In this document: positions 32,424 through 42,007 of the stretch, in pieces
Layout: each line of letters begins with the position of its first letter
Numbering within the stretch: position 1 is the stretch's first letter
Assembly: GCF_022919115.1 (NCBI RefSeq)
Contig: NZ_CP095072.1
Span: 3,968,001-4,032,000 of the forward strand
Direction of reading: 5' to 3'
DNA length: 64,000 bases
Source of the DNA: Gracilibacillus caseinilyticus
GTDB taxonomy: Bacteria; Bacillota; Bacilli; Bacillales; Amphibacillaceae
Position numbers and translations under genes: made by a program
Notes under the pieces: model-generated
What the model was told of the DNA's origin: nothing
The model's database searches: none
The model's input: only the letters and a program-made list of their open reading frames with translations

Positions 32424-33440
32424 TTATCCACCGATATACGACATTTCAATTTTCTTACGATTGCGTGCTGTTTCTTCGGTCCGTTCGTCGGAATAACGAT
32501 CCTCCCGGTATTTCCAGCGGGACACAATCGTTTCTTCCATTTGCTCATCACTTATACCGCTCCGCAAAAGATCTTTTAAATTAAATCCTTCCCCGGCAAA
32601 TAAACAAGTATAGAAGTTACCGTCTGCTGCAATTCTTGCCCGTGTGCAGGAGGAACAAAAAGATTCGGAAACAGATGTGATAAACCCTACTTCTGTGTTA
32701 GTCCCTTGATAACGATACCTTTTGGCTACTTCACCAAAATAGGATGGGTCAACCGGCTCTAGTGAATAATGTTCGCTAAGCATGTCGAAGATTTCTTTCT
32801 TAGTAAGCACATGTTTAAAATCCCAACCGTTTGTTTGACCTACATCCATAAATTCGATATACCGTAACGTAATACTCAAATCTTTAAAAAAAGCGGCCAT
32901 TGGGACAACCTGGTGATCATTCATCCCTTTTTTTACGACCATGTTGACTTTCACTTCTAATCCGGCTTTTTTTGCTTTGATAATACTATTAATAACTGGC
33001 TGCGTCCGGTAATTACTATCATTAATCTGCATGAACGTTTCATCTTCAATCGCGTCAAGACTGACATTAACCCGTTTTAATCCTGCTGCTTTTAAATCAT
33101 CGGACATTTTGCCAAGCAGTACGGCATTTGTCGTTAAACCAATGTCCTGGAGACCCTCTAATGCTGCTAATCGTTCAATTAACGACACTATGCCCTTTCG
33201 TAATAATGGTTCTCCACCTGTTAGTCGAATTTTTCGAACACCTAATTTTAGAAATATCTTTGCTAAACGCTCAATTTCCTCAAAGCTTAACAAATGCTCT
33301 TTCGGAAGAAATACAAAGTCCTTTCCAAATATTTCACGGGGCATACAATAGCGACAGCGAAAATTGCAGCGATCTGTCACTGAAATTCGCAAGTCCTGCA
33401 GGGCTCGGCCAAATTTATCCGTTATGACTGACTGTTGCAT
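32424..33440 (-). CDS. moaA: GTP 3',8-cyclase (radical SAM)
   Basis: 338 residues from the ATG at 33440 (GGAG about nine bases upstream); the frame is open farther up, but the family length fits this start. Radical-SAM cluster CNFRCRYC near residue 24, second cluster FCSSCTRAR plus a later Cys in YTCLF. It makes the first intermediate of the cofactor from GTP with MoaC. First gene of the operon, preceded by an FNR/CRP-like palindrome. Confidence 0.94.
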   Translation of the reverse strand: MQQSVITDKFGRALQDLRISVTDRCNFRCRYCMPREIFGKDFVFLPKEHLLSFEEIERLAKIFLKLGVRKIRLTGGEPLLRKGIVSLIERLAALEGLQDIGLTTNAVLLGKMSDDLKAAGLKRVNVSLDAIEDETFMQINDSNYRTQPVINSIIKAKKAGLEVKVNMVVKKGMNDHQVVPMAAFFKDLSITLRYIEFMDVGQTNGWDFKHVLTKKEIFDMLSEHYSLEPVDPSYFGEVAKRYRYQGTNTEVGFITSVSESFCSSCTRARIAADGNFYTCLFAGEGFNLKDLLRSGISDEQMEETIVSRWKYREDRYSDERTEETARNRKKIEMSYIGG

Positions 33441-33480
33441 ACAGAATCGCTCCATTCCTATTTTTGTTCTGCTTGACCAT

Positions 33481-33498
33481 TTGTGATATACATCACAA
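33481..33498 (-). promoter_or_regulatory. FNR/CRP-like box upstream of the moa operon
   Basis: TTGTGAT-n4-ATCACAA: perfect 7-bp arms matching the FNR/CRP consensus TGTGA-n6-TCACA. The centre is 49 bases before the moaA ATG, so classic activation at -41.5 would put the transcript start about 8 bases before the ATG and leave the ribosome site out. The geometry therefore fits repression, or another start, better. Confidence 0.6.
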
Positions 33499-33510
33499 TT
33501 CATATTAAGT

Positions 33511-33539
33511 GTAAGCATTCTTATATGAAGAATGCTTAC
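33511..33539. promoter_or_regulatory. Hairpin or dyad beside the FNR-like box
   Basis: GTAAGCATTC / GAATGCTTAC, perfect 10-bp arms and a 9-base loop. No T run follows on the minus strand, the direction of the yutE gene that ends seven bases away. It could be a weak terminator or a second operator. Confidence 0.45.
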
Positions 33540-33545
33540 ATTCTT

Positions 33546-33986
33546 TTAATTAATATTGGTAAACGTATTAGCAATTCCCATTTCACTAGCCAAGTAGCTC
33601 CGAATATGCGTGGTAAATTGCAATAACACCGGCAAATTCTCAGCTAACAATGTTTGCAGTTCCTGATGGTCCATTTTTTTATAATCCTGCACTAATTTCT
33701 TGCGAATGCTTACTATATCTTCATACACCTTAATATCTTCTTCCGGCAATACGTTCTCATCAGCTAAGATGTGGACAATATCAAGGTAACTGCCTGGATC
33801 TCTCATGATAAAACCATCGATCATCATATTACCTGTATCAATAATGGCTTCGATTAATACATGTGTGATCCGTTCCAATGCAAGATACTCCAATGAGGTT
33901 GCAAAGTGCTGTTCTTTCACTATCTTTAACGTTTCATCAAAAAAATCCAATGTTTCATTCATTTGTCTCATATCAACAAAATACAT
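33546..33986 (-). CDS. yutE: YutE, HepT-like DUF86 protein
   Basis: 146 residues from ATG at 33986 (GAGGGGGAG upstream). Helical, with the HepT-type helix LALERITHVLIEAIIDTGNM. HepT toxins pair with a MNT nucleotidyltransferase; none is adjacent, and the gene is a conserved chromosomal one, so a toxin role is doubtful. Confidence 0.85.
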   Translation of the reverse strand: MYFVDMRQMNETLDFFDETLKIVKEQHFATSLEYLALERITHVLIEAIIDTGNMMIDGFIMRDPGSYLDIVHILADENVLPEEDIKVYEDIVSIRKKLVQDYKKMDHQELQTLLAENLPVLLQFTTHIRSYLASEMGIANTFTNIN

Positions 33987-34117
33987 GATGACTCCCCCTC
34001 GTTGACAACTTATTAACATGATACCACATATAATCAGTTGACGTTAAGGATATCTTATGTTTAAGGGTAGTCTAATCATCAAACGGTTGAAAATCAGGGA
34101 AAAGGAGTGACTATTTT

Positions 34118-34399
34118 TTGCAAAACGATCGACTTACATTTATAAAAAACGAACAAGAAAACAGTAATATACGATTAGTAAGCTTTAAAGGTGGCCTAGA
34201 CCGCTTTGACCTTGCGATTATTTCTTCAGATTGCTTGGGTGATGAGTTTATCATTGTGGATCTGAATACCAATAAGTATTCCAAGTTAAATGCATCGATG
34301 CTTGACAGTACTGAATTTGTCGAACATGCTTTTCAGTACAGTCAACTGGAAGCGGACGATTTTCGTGCCTATTTAAAGCCAATATTACAGGAAAACTAA
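34118..34399 (+). CDS. DUF3055 family protein
   Basis: 93 residues with a TTG start, AAAGGAGTGA upstream. RLVSFKGGLDRFDLAIISSD and DLNTNKYSKLNASMLDS match the DUF3055 pattern as I remember it. Function unknown. Converges with yutD. Confidence 0.75.
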   Translation: MQNDRLTFIKNEQENSNIRLVSFKGGLDRFDLAIISSDCLGDEFIIVDLNTNKYSKLNASMLDSTEFVEHAFQYSQLEADDFRAYLKPILQEN

Positions 34400-34413
34400 C
34401 ACAGAGGTCCATG

Positions 34414-34689
34414 TTAGTTTTCCATTTGCTTCACGATAAAGAAACGGCAGCCAAAATTACAGTATTCATATAAATAATCTTCACATGTGCTGATTTTCGT
34501 ATCAAATGTTGCCTTCGGATTTTGATCATCATAAAAACCTTTTAGGCGTAACTGCTCATAACCCCAGTCTCCAACGATAAAATCGTATTTACTTAAAATA
34601 TCGGTGTATCTGTCCTTAAAAGCTTTTTCTTCAAAGCCATTTCGATAGTCTTTAATAATTTGATAACGTTGACCTTGTACCTCAACCAA
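34414..34689 (-). CDS. yutD: YutD (DUF1027)
   Basis: 91 residues, TTG start with AAAAGGTG upstream. The strongly conserved VGDWGYEQLRLKGFYDD and YLYEYCNFGC identify the family. Function unknown; conserved in Firmicutes. Confidence 0.9.
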   Translation of the reverse strand: MVEVQGQRYQIIKDYRNGFEEKAFKDRYTDILSKYDFIVGDWGYEQLRLKGFYDDQNPKATFDTKISTCEDYLYEYCNFGCRFFIVKQMEN

Positions 34690-34806
34690 TCTATTTCACA
34701 CCTTTTCTTTTCTCAAGATAGTCAAATTAACAAATGTTGCTAGCATGAAATCAATATTTATAACCAAACTAACGATATGATTGCAATAGCAGAAGGAGGT
34801 TATTTA

Positions 34807-35760
34807 TTGATTCAGCGCTATACAGTTTGTATATTCCTTAGTTTTTTTCTTCTCTCTACTATAGCACATGCAGAAGAAAATGTGGATATCGAACAACAAA
34901 AAATCACATTATATAAGCAAATCGAAGCAATCACACTTATACCTTGGCACTATTTAGCAGCCTTGAACCGATATGAAGCAAATATTGCGGAAGATCCGGC
35001 AGAAGACGCGCTAATCCATATTAATATCCCGAAAGAAAAATGGTATGGCGCAGCACCTGTGGATGAACCAATCGACGAAGAAACCATTTTATTGTTCGGC
35101 GGAATTGGGAAAGATGGAGACGGAGATGGAATTGCAGATCGAAATAACCAGTATGACATACTATATACCATCGCCAATTACTTACAACAATACGGGAGCA
35201 CTCCTCAGGATATACGCACGGGACTTTGGAATTATTATAAACGAGAACTCACTGTTTTATCTATCATGAACTATGCCCGTTTGTTTGATACGTATCAGAA
35301 GATTGACCTTGACGAAACGGCCTTTCCTATACCTAAAGGCTATAATTACAGTTACCGAAATACTTGGGGAGATGCTCGTGGATTTGGTGGTCGTCGTATT
35401 CATGAAGGGACCGATATATTTGCCAATTATGGAACACCTGTAAGAGCAACTACCTATGGTATCATTGAACTTAAAGGCTGGAATAAATATGGCGGATGGC
35501 GCATTGGTATTCGAGATATCTACAATCGTTATCATTATTATGCGCATTTGAATGGGTTCGCAGACGGTTTAGAGATCGGTGACATTGTCGAAGCCGGACA
35601 AACAATCGGCTCCGTTGGGGCATCAGGTTATGGACCTCCAGGTACTTCTGGCAAGTTTCCGCCACATTTGCATTATGGATTATATAAGGACAACGGCAAG
35701 ACAGAATGGTCATTTGATCCTTTTCCCAATTTAAAAAGGTGGGAAAGAAAAAACCCGTAA
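34807..35760 (+). CDS. lytH: LytH, sporulation L-alanyl-D-glutamate endopeptidase (M23)
   Basis: 317 residues from a TTG preceded by AAGGAGG. A signal peptide (cleavage near AHA-EE) targets export. The C-terminal M23 domain has GRRIHEGTDIF, YAHLNG and PHLHYGL metal-binding motifs. In B. subtilis LytH trims cortex peptide stems late in sporulation under sigma-K. The order yutD-lytH(yunA) matches B. subtilis. A bidirectional terminator overlaps the end. Confidence 0.93.
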   Translation: MIQRYTVCIFLSFFLLSTIAHAEENVDIEQQKITLYKQIEAITLIPWHYLAALNRYEANIAEDPAEDALIHINIPKEKWYGAAPVDEPIDEETILLFGGIGKDGDGDGIADRNNQYDILYTIANYLQQYGSTPQDIRTGLWNYYKRELTVLSIMNYARLFDTYQKIDLDETAFPIPKGYNYSYRNTWGDARGFGGRRIHEGTDIFANYGTPVRATTYGIIELKGWNKYGGWRIGIRDIYNRYHYYAHLNGFADGLEIGDIVEAGQTIGSVGASGYGPPGTSGKFPPHLHYGLYKDNGKTEWSFDPFPNLKRWERKNP

Positions 35761-35790
35761 AGAGCATAATAACCTCTTTACGGGTTTTTT
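35751..35790. terminator. Bidirectional terminator lytH / metS
   Basis: AAACCCGTAAAGAG / CTCTTTACGGGTTT stem, eight-base loop, six T residues on the + side and A-run on the other. Confidence 0.9.
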
Positions 35791-35793
35791 GCA

Positions 35794-35895
35794 TTAATTA
35801 TTAGAAGCATTTTTGGCGTTTAATATACTTACAATTAAACCACCCCAAATAATAACGCCACCGATAATCGCCATTACAATCGCACTTGCTGTCAT
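35794..35895 (-). CDS. MetS-family small subunit of Na+:amino-acid symporter
   Basis: 33 residues: a single membrane segment (AIVMAIIGGVIIWGGLIVSIL). AAAGGAGG precedes ATG. Tiny proteins of this type (MetS) accompany NSS-family methionine/alanine importers. Here it lies after the symporter gene by 27 bases on the same strand. Confidence 0.85.
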   Translation of the reverse strand: MTASAIVMAIIGGVIIWGGLIVSILNAKNASNN

Positions 35896-35922
35896 GAAGT
35901 AAACCTCCTTTGATCCTTTGTT

Positions 35923-37407
35923 TTATGCTTCATGATCTTTCTCAGGCCATTTTTTAATCGTCAGTAATGCACCAAAGAGCATGGCACCGATCGCCACGAT
36001 CCAGCCATACTTGAATAAGAAATCAATCGGATAGCCTTCATATGCATCTGATAGTTCATTTTTCAAATTCAGCAGCATCATACAGCCTAAAATTACTGGT
36101 GTTATAATACTTAAACAAAATCTCCACCATACACCTAGCTTAATATCAGATACAGAATCCGCATGAATTTGTAAATTCTTTAACTCACGGGCAAACCATG
36201 CAATGGCTACAACTTCAAATAAACCAGCTAAAGCGACGCCATAATTATTAATAAAGTGATCGACCGTATCTAACAAGTTTAATCCGCCTTGGTTGGCATA
36301 GAATAACGATACAACAAACGCAAGACCTCCACCTATCAGAACCGCAGTTCCACGGGAAATAGAGAATTTCTCTTGAATACCTGCAATATACGTTTCGGAA
36401 ATTGAAATCATGGAAGATAGCCCTGCTAAGAATAATGAGGCAAAAAACAAGAGTCCGAAGAAAGTAGACCCTGGCATTTGACTGATAATCTCAGGAAATA
36501 CCATAAATGCTAGTCCAACTCCACCTTGCACGACTTCTGAAACACTAACACCAGACTGTTGTGCCATAAAACCTAATGCCGCAAAGACTCCAATACCGGC
36601 TAATAACTCAAAAGAAGAATTGGCAAAACCAGTAATAAACGCATTATTAGTAATATCTGATTTTCTTGGTAAGTAAGATGAATAAGTTATCATAATGGCA
36701 AATGCAATCGACAAACTGAAAAAGATTTGACCATATGCTGCCACCCAGACCGAACCGTCCAAAATTCTGCTCCAATCCGGTTCAAAGAAGGCATTTAAAC
36801 CTTCGACAGCTCCAGGTAATGTAACGGCACGTATAACAATAATAAAGAAAACAATAAATAATGTCGGAATAAAAATTCTATTTGCAAATTCAATCCCTTT
36901 CTTAACTCCTCGTCCTAAGAAAAAGAATACGAGTATCCAAACAAGAATTAATGGCAATAATACAGAAGGAACAAAAGATCCAAATGTTCCTGCATCCGCC
37001 AGATTTAAATAGTCACCAACGAAGAATCCGGTCGGATCGTTGCCCCATTTTGTCCCAAATGAGAAATAAGCGTACATTAAGGACCAGGCAATAATAATTG
37101 GGTAGTAAGTAGAAATAACGAAAGAAATGAATACTTGCCACCATCCGATCCATTCCATTCCTTTACTTATTTTTGCAAAACTGCGTGGTGAAGAACTACG
37201 AAACTTATGACCTATTGTGTATTCCATAATCAGCAACGGAATACCTGCTGTTAATAAGGCAAATAAATACGGTACAAAGAACGCACCCCCGCCATTTTCA
37301 AATGCTGTTGCCGGGAATCGCCAAATGTTTCCCAACCCTACAGCAGATCCAATTGCTGCAAGAAGGAAACCTATGCGTGTTCCCCATTGTGATCGATTTT
37401 CCATCAC
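35923..37407 (-). CDS. Sodium:neurotransmitter-symporter family transporter (MetP-like)
   Basis: 494 residues, with about 12 hydrophobic segments. The N-terminal GSAVGLGNIWRFPATAFENGGGAF is the Na+/substrate site of the NSS fold (LeuT-like). The adjacent MetS-like peptide suggests methionine or alanine import. A Na+-coupled carrier suits a halophilic or alkaliphilic host. Confidence 0.9.
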   Translation of the reverse strand: MMENRSQWGTRIGFLLAAIGSAVGLGNIWRFPATAFENGGGAFFVPYLFALLTAGIPLLIMEYTIGHKFRSSSPRSFAKISKGMEWIGWWQVFISFVISTYYPIIIAWSLMYAYFSFGTKWGNDPTGFFVGDYLNLADAGTFGSFVPSVLLPLILVWILVFFFLGRGVKKGIEFANRIFIPTLFIVFFIIVIRAVTLPGAVEGLNAFFEPDWSRILDGSVWVAAYGQIFFSLSIAFAIMITYSSYLPRKSDITNNAFITGFANSSFELLAGIGVFAALGFMAQQSGVSVSEVVQGGVGLAFMVFPEIISQMPGSTFFGLLFFASLFLAGLSSMISISETYIAGIQEKFSISRGTAVLIGGGLAFVVSLFYANQGGLNLLDTVDHFINNYGVALAGLFEVVAIAWFARELKNLQIHADSVSDIKLGVWWRFCLSIITPVILGCMMLLNLKNELSDAYEGYPIDFLFKYGWIVAIGAMLFGALLTIKKWPEKDHEA

Positions 37408-37527
37408 ATAAACCCCTTTCTTCTTTTGACAAATGATTATAATAATTCTGAAAATTATACATTGCTAATCTTTGAAATTATAACGAACTTTCGAATATTC
37501 TGTCAAAGGTAAAATAAGGTATTTATC

Positions 37528-38322
37528 CTACTCCATTAAATCAGGCTCAATCGGTACGGAAAGATTGGAAGAACCTTCGCCATCATGATAGTAATCTGGT
37601 ACATCACCAGGATGGAAAACCTTTGAAACCGGTATATCTTGTTCAAGTTTTACAGGTTTAGAAGCAAATGGTATAACTACTCTCATTTCCACGTTAATGT
37701 GGACGTTTATATAAATCCACGCACCATTAATGCCTGTCTGCACAAGCTGGCTCGTTATTTCCGTTCCTACCGCTCCGATCACTTCCATATTCACCGGAAT
37801 TTTCGGACCCAAATTAGCTAGGATTGGAATTCCTAACGCTTGACCAACCGGAACCTCCACTAACAAACCATTTTCTCTTATATCATCCAGCAGTTCTTGC
37901 TCTGAAGGATCTAGATCCTTTTCCAGCTCTATCGGGATCCCTGTTTCTGGTCTTTCGCCCTCCTCCAACAACTTCAGAAAATTTTCAACCCGATATTGAA
38001 TGTTACGCTGTACCCGATTTTCGACAACTGCATTAAACGTATAGCTCTCCACATTCCCTTGTTCATTGACTTGCGTTTGAATTAATTCTTCTGCATTTAA
38101 ATCTTCTGATATTTTCTTACTGACAGCAATCCCCATTGCTTGATTTGAAATAGACTTTACTCTATATTCTGCATAGTCAAGCAAAACTGGTTTAATACCG
38201 TCATTCACCACATATAGACTTGCAATCATCGCCAATATAAAAAAGAAAAAGGAGATAAACACGATTTGGCTTGGAGGTGTTGCTACTTTTCTTTTTTTAA
38301 CCCATCTTTTCTTTGGCATCAT
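37528..38322 (-). CDS. yunB: Sporulation protein YunB
   Basis: 264 residues from ATG at 38322 after GGGGGGA. Short basic N-terminus, one membrane segment (FISFFFFILAMIASLYVV), then a soluble domain with PVGQALGIPILANLGPKIP and the Val-rich INVHINVEMRVVIPF. In B. subtilis YunB is made under sigma-E and needed for full sporulation. Neighbours as in B. subtilis. Confidence 0.92.
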   Translation of the reverse strand: MMPKKRWVKKRKVATPPSQIVFISFFFFILAMIASLYVVNDGIKPVLLDYAEYRVKSISNQAMGIAVSKKISEDLNAEELIQTQVNEQGNVESYTFNAVVENRVQRNIQYRVENFLKLLEEGERPETGIPIELEKDLDPSEQELLDDIRENGLLVEVPVGQALGIPILANLGPKIPVNMEVIGAVGTEITSQLVQTGINGAWIYINVHINVEMRVVIPFASKPVKLEQDIPVSKVFHPGDVPDYYHDGEGSSNLSVPIEPDLME

Positions 38323-38450
38323 AAAATCCCCCCAATACATTCATATGATTGGAGGGATTTATTTAGAGATAAATCTATAAATTTTTTATTTATGAGAAAG
38401 CATATAATCACTCTCATTAACGAGATCAACATTTTATAAATGTAAATTGG

Positions 38451-38985
38451 GTTCTTATAATACGGATTATGTAAACTAGCGTTGCATCCATTTTGAAATG
38501 TAGTTAGAGCTATAATGTCGCTCCGGCCAACCACTTCGCGTCCTGTGGGGCACGGCTTCAGCTAACTTTGGAAAGAAAATCTTTTTCTTTCCAAAGTGGA
38601 TCTTCAGCTCGCGCTGATCCCACGGGAGTCTACGTGGTTGGCCTGCGCTAAGGTATGGATCTACAACAGAGTCATGAGAAAGCAGATTGATTGATACCCT
38701 CATTAATAGCTGCTTCATTCTCAAACACATTATGCATAGAACTGCTGCTTTTATCTGTTCCAATCGTTGTAGAACATCCCTTAAGCGTAGGAAATATGCG
38801 GAGACTCCCGTGGGATCAGTCGTGTCCGAAAATCCCGCAGGAAAGCGGGATTTGCTTTCTGAGGAAGTTGAGGCCGACCCACAGGACGCGGAGCATATTT
38901 CCGGAGCTTTGTTACGCATATATAACATTTCAAAATTACCAATTTGACATACTGCTACACTTTACATAATCCGTATTATAGGTAG
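38451..38985. repeat. Dispersed two-armed inverted-repeat element, copy C (full length)
   Basis: About 535 bp. Starts TTATAATACGGATTATGTAAA in the ACTAGCGTTG arm, ends with the complement of the other arm (TACTGCTACACTTTACATAA). Internal parts include CTTCAGCTAACTTTGG, GACTCCCGTGGGATCAG and CAGGAAAGCGGGATTTGC, and long hairpins. Open frames inside it are by-products of the repeats. No gene in 38341-39038. Confidence 0.85.
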
Positions 38986-39010
38986 CTGTATATATGGAAG
39001 TTTGTTAGGA

Positions 39011-39036
39011 CCGGGCTAGGGTTTTAGCCCGGGTTT
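39011..39036. terminator. Hairpin after the HD-GYP gene
   Basis: CCGGGCTA / TAGCCCGG, six-base loop. The T-rich side faces rightward (GGGTTTATTT), so it may end rightward transcripts; it could still work for the leftward HD-GYP gene. Confidence 0.5.
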
Positions 39037-39038
39037 AT

Positions 39039-40136
39039 TTAACTGGACTGCGTTTGTTTGTGTGAATGAATCATGACGTTCAGCACTTTGGCAAGATCCA
39101 GATCATAAGGAGTAACGTTGACACCATTCTCCTTCAAAATTCGCACAACTGGCCTTTCTAACAGATGATAATTTTGGTGGGCAACGACTCCTTCACGGCC
39201 ATCACTCAATTGAACCGTCAACCCGTTTGGATAGAGTGCAATGGTTTTCTTGAATGTTTCGACTAACGATTTATCAAAAAGAGTACCAGCGCCACTATAA
39301 AGTATTTCCAGGCCTTCATGCGGCAACAGCGCTTCACGGTAAACCCTGTTACTTGTAACTGCATCAAATACATCTGCAACACCAATTATCCTGGCGTACG
39401 GATGAATCACGTCTTCTGTAATGCCGCGCGGATAACCGGATCCATCCAAACGTTCATGATGCTGAAATGCACAATGCGCAACAAGTAAAGGAATTCCGGG
39501 TGCCTTCCTCAACATCTCAAAGCCATAATCGGTATGGGATTGTACTATTTGAAACTCCGTATCAGACAGTTTACCCGGTTTATTTAATATTTCATCAGGC
39601 AGAATTATTTTTCCGATATCATGCAAGATTGCACCTAAACCAAGCTGTTCTAATTCTGATTTTTTCATATTTTTTTCTTGTGCGAGTGCCAGGGTATACA
39701 AACTTACATTAAATGAATGAGAAAAAACATAATTATCAATAATTAACAGGTCAGATAAATAATGAATCACGTCTTCATTTTTTCCCAGTTCCTCTGCAAT
39801 TTCAGTTACAAGATGATTTAATTTATTTACTGTTTTATCTAATAAATAATTTTGATTGGAAATACCCTGAACTTCAACAGGTTTAAAGGTCTCTTTGATC
39901 TGCTGAATCGCTTCCATCCGTTGTTGGTCTGGAATTGGTGGATGGACAAAAATATCCTCCGTATCCTTATCACGTATAAAAACATAGGTTACACCTAAAT
40001 TCTGCAGACGATGGACCATTGATTGGGTTAACCTTATTTCTTCTTGGACAAGTATCCTTCCACGTGCATCATAAATAGGCTTCGCTAATTCAAAACCAGG
40101 ACGGATATTTTTTGTGGGAATTAATTTCATCGACAT
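39039..40136 (-). CDS. HD-GYP domain cyclic-di-GMP phosphodiesterase
   Basis: 365 residues. A DUF3391-like N-terminal part (about 1-100), then an HD-GYP domain with HDIGKIILP, HHERLDGSGYPRG and GVADVFDAV. These hydrolyse c-di-GMP and some linear dinucleotides. No membrane or sensory domain is attached. The gene is single, upstream of repeat C. Confidence 0.92.
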   Translation of the reverse strand: MSMKLIPTKNIRPGFELAKPIYDARGRILVQEEIRLTQSMVHRLQNLGVTYVFIRDKDTEDIFVHPPIPDQQRMEAIQQIKETFKPVEVQGISNQNYLLDKTVNKLNHLVTEIAEELGKNEDVIHYLSDLLIIDNYVFSHSFNVSLYTLALAQEKNMKKSELEQLGLGAILHDIGKIILPDEILNKPGKLSDTEFQIVQSHTDYGFEMLRKAPGIPLLVAHCAFQHHERLDGSGYPRGITEDVIHPYARIIGVADVFDAVTSNRVYREALLPHEGLEILYSGAGTLFDKSLVETFKKTIALYPNGLTVQLSDGREGVVAHQNYHLLERPVVRILKENGVNVTPYDLDLAKVLNVMIHSHKQTQSS

Positions 40137-40239
40137 ACACCTATTTTATCATTTTAGTAAAATTTTATCAGATTATGTCAGTTTAATCTAGTATTATTAT
40201 CATAAAAATGCATATTTTTCACATTTTCCTTGACAATAT

Positions 40240-40542
40240 TTACACAATTTTCAATAGTGCTTCTTCTATAGGCATACCTTCATACCAGCCGAATTGTTTA
40301 GAATGGTTTGTTACTTTATCTAAGGTTGCTTTTTTTAAATCCTCTATGGTCTTTACTCCCACTGCGCGTCCTGCAATAATAGGACGATCTGTCAGCCGGT
40401 CATTTAATAAGTCTACATCTAATGCACCACACATTACATAACCTTTTTCGTTCGTAATCACTAATAAATTGGTATATGGTAATCGAACCGTTACAGCAGT
40501 AAACGCATGACCTTTAATATCAATTGGCTTCATTTCCATCAT
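40240..40542 (-). CDS. yunC: YunC, DUF1805 protein
   Basis: 100 residues from ATG at 40542 (GGAGAGGGG upstream). KGYVMCGALDVDLLNDRL and GRAVGVKTIEDL fit DUF1805. Function unknown; conserved next to yunD. Confidence 0.88.
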   Translation of the reverse strand: MMEMKPIDIKGHAFTAVTVRLPYTNLLVITNEKGYVMCGALDVDLLNDRLTDRPIIAGRAVGVKTIEDLKKATLDKVTNHSKQFGWYEGMPIEEALLKIV

Positions 40543-40601
40543 AATAAAAACACCCCTCTCCATATAAAATATGAAGATAGAGTGTATGTGTGTACTATTC
40601 T

Positions 40602-41993
40602 CTATAATCTATTTTGCAAGGTTTCCTTTAATAAATCTCGAAGAAATTCTGGTAAGTAAAATTGTTTCGTCTTCGAGCGGGCTATTTCCGGAAACATCTT
40701 GCCAAAGGTAAACATATCAGCTGTAGCAAAGGTGTAGACTCGCTCATGTTCTAATTCCTTATTATTTAGTAATACTTTCTGAACATGCTCCACCCCCTCT
40801 TCATCTTGAGTCGTCTGAATCTCAGTACCACTAAAGACAAATGCACCGAGAATCTTACCTCTAAAACCAAATCCCATCAGCTCTAACTCCACTAATCGCT
40901 GGTTATATGCACCCCGAACTACTTCTAAAATTTCAATTCCTCTGAGTTGTACGGTACATGGATTGATCGGATGAGGACAGATTCGATGCACATCACCATA
41001 TGTGATATATCCTGGCTCCATACTTTCCAGAAGAAGCCCGGCATTTAACATACTGATATCAGCCTTGGTCCACTTCTTTAATTCATCTGTTAAAAGTTGA
41101 ATAATTGGTGTTCGTTTATACCAATCTACTTCTAACCGTTGATGCAGATAAGTGACCGGTTGATTTAACTGTTCTTCCGCCTGTTCACTTTTCTTTTCAA
41201 GCAATTGGATCGTGTCCTTGTCTTGCTTCATATGTTCTGTTTCAACTGCATATGCTTGCTTATCAACAATCTCAGCAGAAGTTCGATCCCAGCCAATATG
41301 AATTTCTCCTACATATTTACCATGCTTTCCCGCAGCTGTTAGAAGGGTTTGGTTTACAACCTCGCCATTTTTTAGCAGGTGATGTGTATGGCCCCCTATA
41401 ATAATATCAATCTGGGGAAATTTCTCAGCAATCAATTGATCCTCTGAGTAGCCTAAATGTGATAAGAGGATCAAAATATCCGTATCTTCTTTCAACTTAT
41501 TTATTTCACGTGACAAATAATCAAACGGACTTTCCACTTGCCAGCCTAACGGATTATAGAAAGGATTAAACGGTGCCGTTAAACCAAGGATTTTGACACG
41601 GGTATTTTCGTTTGTTGTGAAAGCTATACTATTTTTTAACCAGGTTGGTTGCTTTCCTTCGATAGACTGCAAATTAGCACAAGTAACTTGGAAATCTGCC
41701 TGGTCATACAAATGATACAGGTCATTATATTCGAGCGTGATGCCTTCATTATTTCCAAGCGTTGCAAAATCAAAGCCAGCCTCATTTAACAGTTCGACAT
41801 TTGCCTTCCCTTTGTATGCTTCTGCAATGGGGTGAGATCGGTCGACATGATCTCCAATATCAATGAACCAGGATTCCTGATTGAGCCTTTGATGCTGGTG
41901 TTTTTTTTGTTTAAAATAATGAACGATCTGCGGCCATTGTTCAAAGTGACTATGTAAATCATTGCAATAATAGAAATAAATATGTTCCATCAT
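40602..41993 (-). CDS. yunD: YunD, 5'-nucleotidase-type metallophosphoesterase
   Basis: 463 residues. Two parts: metallophosphatase (NDLHSHFEQW, DIGDHVDRS, TLGNNE, GGHTH) and 5'-nucleotidase C-terminal domain (about 290-440, with LNAGLLL and VTY-like segments). Unlike secreted UshA it has no signal peptide and so is cytoplasmic. Substrate likely a nucleotide or nucleotide sugar. Confidence 0.9.
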   Translation of the reverse strand: MMEHIYFYYCNDLHSHFEQWPQIVHYFKQKKHQHQRLNQESWFIDIGDHVDRSHPIAEAYKGKANVELLNEAGFDFATLGNNEGITLEYNDLYHLYDQADFQVTCANLQSIEGKQPTWLKNSIAFTTNENTRVKILGLTAPFNPFYNPLGWQVESPFDYLSREINKLKEDTDILILLSHLGYSEDQLIAEKFPQIDIIIGGHTHHLLKNGEVVNQTLLTAAGKHGKYVGEIHIGWDRTSAEIVDKQAYAVETEHMKQDKDTIQLLEKKSEQAEEQLNQPVTYLHQRLEVDWYKRTPIIQLLTDELKKWTKADISMLNAGLLLESMEPGYITYGDVHRICPHPINPCTVQLRGIEILEVVRGAYNQRLVELELMGFGFRGKILGAFVFSGTEIQTTQDEEGVEHVQKVLLNNKELEHERVYTFATADMFTFGKMFPEIARSKTKQFYLPEFLRDLLKETLQNRL

Positions 41994-42007
41994 GACGTGA
42001 CCCTCCT

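Noticed and set aside
33546..33986. HepT/MNT toxin-antitoxin pair
   Set aside because: The DUF86 protein (YutE) has no nucleotidyltransferase partner beside it and occupies a conserved core position.
38476..38969. Open frames of 86 to 150 codons within repeat C
   Set aside because: They run on both strands through the inverted-repeat element and follow its repeated words; no start site or conserved domain.
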